A DNA stretch of 8,861 nucleotides, from contig DRHE01000267.1 in assembly GCA_011049745.1 (NCBI GenBank), positions 1 to 8,861 of the forward strand. Reading direction: 5' to 3'. Every line of letters starts with the position of its first letter. Position 1 is the stretch's first letter. The translations under genes and the position numbers were made by a program. Positions 6,448 to 8,861 of this stretch are shown piece by piece. Source of the DNA: Spirochaetales bacterium (GTDB lineage Bacteria > Spirochaetota > Spirochaetia > SZUA-6 > DRHE01). The notes beneath the pieces were generated by a model, which saw only the letters and a list, made by a program, of their open reading frames with translations, had not been told where the DNA came from and made no database searches.

Positions 6448-7641
6448 TTACCTGTTGTATGCTTTTAATTTTTCCAAAACCATCTCCAGTTCCGGCACGG
6501 TAAAGAGCTTCCTGCCCGTATAGCGGTTGCAGCCGGCCATGTACAACTGCGAAACCAGATCCACCAGTTCCCGGGGCAGTTTAACCGGCTTAACCGGGCA
6601 TTGCTCCTGCCACCCCTGTCCCCTCTTTTTCCAGCTTTCACAGGCTGCGCCAAACTCAGGCTGGTTATTCTTATACCACTGCCGCAAAACCTCTTTACTG
6701 ATCTGCTCCCCGTTAAGGGCGAAACGGTTCTCATCAAAGGTGCCCAGAACATCACAAACTGAAAGAGCGTTATCATACACAACCTCGATCTTGCCGTCAA
6801 AGTGCTGGAAACCAGCCCTACCAGCAAGCTCGGTGATACAGTCATTAACCCTTAAGGCCATCGAGGAAAGTTTCCGGAACTCACCCTCTTCCAGCCCGGA
6901 GATAAAAAGGGCCTCTTCCACAGTCAACATGCGGTCTCCGGATTCCAATTTAGTGGTATAATTCATCACTGCAGCCGGCAGCATCTCGCCTGCTTGCGGA
7001 AGGTGATCAAGCCCCAGACCTTTCAATATCTCGGCCTGCCTGCGGCTGCTTTCAGCCCGGTCACTTATCATTGCCGCCCTTTCAAGGGTGCTGAAAACAG
7101 AGCTTCCCAGGGGTAGACCATTGCGGAAAATTATTTCCAGTCCGATCAGATAGTTATTTATCCTGCCGCGATTGGCATCAAAAAAGGAGTAGTCATAAAC
7201 AACCTCTCTGCCACCCTCTGAGTTGGAGAACTCCCTGGCAACAGGGTAATAGACACGTGCCAGCTTTATCTGTATAGTTGGGTCCGCGAGCTTTGCCCCG
7301 GCACTGCTTTCCGGAAGATCAGAAAAGCGCAGGAGTTTGCCGCCCCCTGCTGCCGTGCCGCCTGCTCCCGGGCCACCTGCTGCCGGGCCCCATGCTGCCG
7401 GCGAGCCTGGCTCAAGACTATCCGTCACCAGACCGCGGTAATGGCTCTTGATTCCCCTTCTTTCCAGCTCTTCAAAATTATAAGCAGCCATAAAAGCCAG
7501 GGCCCGGCCCTTGTTCAGAATATGATCGGGCATCTCGCCCCAGTCAAATACGCTGTAACGATCTGAAAAGACGAAGTTTCCCAACCCGGCCCGGTTCTCA
7601 AAGGCCTGTTCCAGCACTTTCAAATCTTTTACACTTCCCAT
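6448..7641 (-). CDS. purC: SAICAR synthetase (phosphoribosylaminoimidazole-succinocarboxamide synthase), archaeal-type
   Basis: PurC joins CAIR and aspartate using ATP to give SAICAR. The 397-residue protein lacks the common bacterial start 'EGKAK' and instead opens GSVKDLKVL. It continues VFSDRYSVFDWGEMPDHI at 24-41 and HYRGLV at 67-72, then FRNGLPLGSSVF at 172-183, TTKLESGDR at 229-237, and near the C-terminus DVLGTFDENRF at 297-307 with SKEVLRQWYK at 315-324. These blocks match the longer PurC form known from haloarchaea and methanogens. Residues 80-99 are a Gly/Ala/Pro-rich insert made of 5-residue repeats, encoded by a 15-bp tandem repeat. It falls between conserved blocks and probably forms a surface loop. 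Its start overlaps the purE end by 13 bp, with a G-rich ribosome site just upstream. It lies 7 bp before purB. Confidence 0.9.
   Translation of the reverse strand: MGSVKDLKVLEQAFENRAGLGNFVFSDRYSVFDWGEMPDHILNKGRALAFMAAYNFEELERRGIKSHYRGLVTDSLEPGSPAAWGPAAGGPGAGGTAAGGGKLLRFSDLPESSAGAKLADPTIQIKLARVYYPVAREFSNSEGGREVVYDYSFFDANRGRINNYLIGLEIIFRNGLPLGSSVFSTLERAAMISDRAESSRRQAEILKGLGLDHLPQAGEMLPAAVMNYTTKLESGDRMLTVEEALFISGLEEGEFRKLSSMALRVNDCITELAGRAGFQHFDGKIEVVYDNALSVCDVLGTFDENRFALNGEQISKEVLRQWYKNNQPEFGAACESWKKRGQGWQEQCPVKPVKLPRELVDLVSQLYMAGCNRYTGRKLFTVPELEMVLEKLKAYNR
7346..7405 (-). repeat. Tandem 15-bp repeat (4 units) inside purC
   Basis: Four contiguous 15-bp units at 7346-7360, 7361-7375, 7376-7390 and 7391-7405 share the plus-strand pattern CCTGCTGCCGGGCCn with a few differences each. 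A fifth partial copy (CCTGG) follows. On the coding strand they give the pentapeptides SPAAW, GPAAG, GPGAG and GTAAG. The unit length is a multiple of three, so copy-number change would keep the frame. It is much more GC-rich than the rest of the gene. Confidence 0.85.
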
Positions 7642-8121
7642 GGATTCCCCCCGGTAAATCTTTTCTGGAATTCCCTATCACTCTTTTCAAGGCTCATGAC
7701 CTTTTTCCTGTTGTACTGTTCCAGCAGTTTACGGTAACGGGGATTAAGGTGGGCAAAAACCTGGGCTGCAAACTTGCCCACATTCTTTGCATTGGCAATA
7801 TAGGCATTGGCGCTTCCAGGGGGATTTGTCAAACAGCTCTCATTGGGGGCATCCGGCGGGCAGCTGATTACCGGATGCAGAGCATGAAAAGAAAGAGTCC
7901 CTGACAGGGCATCGGTGCCCCCGGCAACAGCGACAAAAACAATGGCAGCCGTAAGTGCATTATAGCCTCTGATTATTTCCAGCAGAGTATCCGGATTTTT
8001 ATGCGCCGAGCAGATACGCACTTCAAATGGGAGCTCAAAATACTTGAGAGACTCAATAATTTTTTTCAATATGGGGCCGGTCGCTTTCTGAACCGGCCAT
8101 AATAACAACACGCTGATCCAT
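7629..8121 (-). CDS. purE: Class II PurE (AIR carboxylase), interrupted by a +1 frameshift in an A7 run
   Basis: PurE carboxylates AIR to CAIR. The true start is the ATG at 8119-8121, with AGGAGG 5 nt upstream. It reads MDQRVVIMAGSESDRPHIEK, then hits TGA because of an A7 run (8060-8066 on the plus strand as T7). With six A's the frame is restored and gives 163 residues, the usual PurE length. The uninterrupted frame starts from a GTG at 8111, whose first ~18 residues are out-of-frame artefact. The restored protein has the AIR-phosphate motif GSESD at 10-14, SAHKNP with the catalytic His at 38-43, VFVAVAGG at 61-68, ALSGT at 71-75, and PVISCPPD at 83-90. The AVAG, ALSG and CPP blocks resemble the class II AIR carboxylases of animals (PAICS C-terminal domain) and Treponema, not the PurK-dependent class I mutases. 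It starts 20 bp after purD and overlaps purC by 13 bp. Confidence 0.85.
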
Positions 8122-8126
8122 CTATG

Positions 8127-8132
8127 CCTCCT
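8127..8132 (-). promoter_or_regulatory. Ribosome binding site AGGAGG of purE
   Basis: On the minus strand a perfect AGGAGG lies 5 nt before the ATG at 8121, in the gap after the purD stop. It fixes the purE start upstream of the frameshift and rules out the GTG at 8111. Confidence 0.85.
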
Positions 8133-8141
8133 GCAAAGAAC

Positions 8142-8861
8142 TTAAGTTGTTTTTATAGCTCTAAAACCGATGTCCTTGCGGAAATAGCTCTGCTCAAAGT
8201 CTATTCCCGCCACTCCCTGGTAAGCACGCTCAATTGCCTCGGCTATGGTGCTTCCGGTTCCGGTTATACCCAGCACCCTGCCCCCAGTGGTAACCGTCCT
8301 GCCGCAATCATCATTACCGGTGCCTGCATGAAAAATATAGAGGTCCTGGCTGTTATCTGCACCGGTGAGCTCAGCAAGGCCCGAAATGATCCTTCCCTTT
8401 TTATAGGCGCCGGGATAACCCCCCGAAGCCATAACTACACAGCAGGCCGCCCCCTTTTTCTGCTTAAGCTGCAGTTCCGGTGAGTAGCTCTCCAGCCCTC
8501 CCGCTGCTGCAGCTGCCAGCAGTTGATAAAGATCCTCACCCAGCAGGGGCAATACCGCCTGGGTTTCAGGGTCTCCGAAACGGCAGTTAAACTCCACCAC
8601 CCGCGCCTCTTCTCCTTTGATCATCAATCCGGCGTACAGGCAACCCCGGTAAGGTGTGCCTTCCAGAACCATAGCCTCAAGCAGGGGCCGGATAATCTCC
8701 CTATCAACCCTGTTCATGACAGCCCCGGTTACCAGGGGTGCAGGTGCATAAGCCCCCATGCCGCCGGTATTCGGCCCCTTATCACCATCAAAGATGCGCT
8801 TATGGTCCTGAGCCGGCGCCAGGTAAAGAGCATTCCGGCCGTCGCAGATGGCAAAAACAGA
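8142..8861 (-). CDS. purD: Phosphoribosylamine-glycine ligase (GAR synthetase), C-terminal 239 residues
   Basis: PurD ligates glycine to phosphoribosylamine with ATP. The reading frame is open from the right edge, so the N-terminal part and start codon lie outside. An internal ATG at 8757-8759 is not the start, because conserved sequence precedes it: LAPAQDHKRIFDGDKGPNTG, part of the ATP-grasp domain. Further motifs are GCLYAGLMI and VVEFNCRFGDPETQAVLPLL, where the Glu and Asn bind Mg-ATP. Next comes the C-terminal domain with VVMASGGYPG and HAGT, then the terminal AYQGVAGIDF and YFRKDIG, typical of PurD ends. The gene stops at TAA 8142-8144 and is followed 20 bp later by purE. The operon promoter must lie beyond the window. 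Length and frame are normal as far as visible. Confidence 0.97.
   Translation of the reverse strand, partial: SVFAICDGRNALYLAPAQDHKRIFDGDKGPNTGGMGAYAPAPLVTGAVMNRVDREIIRPLLEAMVLEGTPYRGCLYAGLMIKGEEARVVEFNCRFGDPETQAVLPLLGEDLYQLLAAAAAGGLESYSPELQLKQKKGAACCVVMASGGYPGAYKKGRIISGLAELTGADNSQDLYIFHAGTGNDDCGRTVTTGGRVLGITGTGSTIAEAIERAYQGVAGIDFEQSYFRKDIGFRAIKTT

Noticed and set aside
6465..6961. Alternative frames on both strands inside purC
   Set aside because: The GC-rich coding bias of purC keeps other frames open. Their translations are rich in Ser, Arg and Trp without motifs.
7629..8111. purE starting from the GTG at 8111 as an uninterrupted gene
   Set aside because: Its first ~18 residues (MLLLWPVQKATG...) do not look like PurE. 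The neighbouring frame encodes the conserved GSESD motif with a perfect ribosome site, so a frameshift is the better explanation.

Overview
The window holds two contrasting halves. From about 2.9 kb to the right edge is a compact, mostly intact purine-biosynthesis operon on the minus strand. From the left edge to about 2.9 kb is a patchwork of truncated and frameshifted genes surrounding one intact small membrane protein. No RNA gene, CRISPR array, complete insertion sequence or phage module was seen.

The operon reads, in transcription order from the right edge: purD (5' end outside the window), purE, purC, purB, purF, then a gene for a small NlpC/P60-type lipoprotein. Intergenic gaps are 20 bp or less, or the genes overlap, up to purF. 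The encoded steps are GAR synthesis (PurD), AIR carboxylation (PurE), SAICAR synthesis (PurC), SAICAR and adenylosuccinate cleavage (PurB) and the committed PRPP amidotransferase step (PurF). PurE resembles the class II, CO2-using AIR carboxylases of animals and Treponema, so a PurK partner may not be needed. PurC resembles the archaeal-type SAICAR synthetases. PurB is the long form shared by clostridia and animals. PurF is the B. subtilis-like type with a propeptide and Fe-S cysteines. purE carries a one-base frameshift in an A7 run, and purC carries a 15-bp tandem repeat coding for a Gly/Ala/Pro-rich insert.

The left part contains, on the minus strand, the C-terminal piece of an ACT-domain protein fused in frame to a piece of an ABC-2 permease, which abuts a truncated ABC ATPase, preceded by a TetR regulator that has lost most of its DNA-binding domain. 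On the plus strand follow an unrecognised AT-rich fragment, the 3' end of a glycine-rich TPM-type membrane protein, an intact second TPM-domain protein, and a nikR pseudogene with several lesions. This fits either a decaying locus with repeated deletions or a misassembled contig.

The organism is probably an anaerobic bacterium, clostridia-like or possibly a spirochaete. This rests on the PurB and PurE subtypes, the TetR/ABC exporter cassette, NikR and the lipoprotein, and is an inference, not a firm assignment. I found no convincing undescribed multi-gene system. The most useful leads are the frameshifted class II purE, the minisatellite inside purC and the cluster of gene-truncation junctions.
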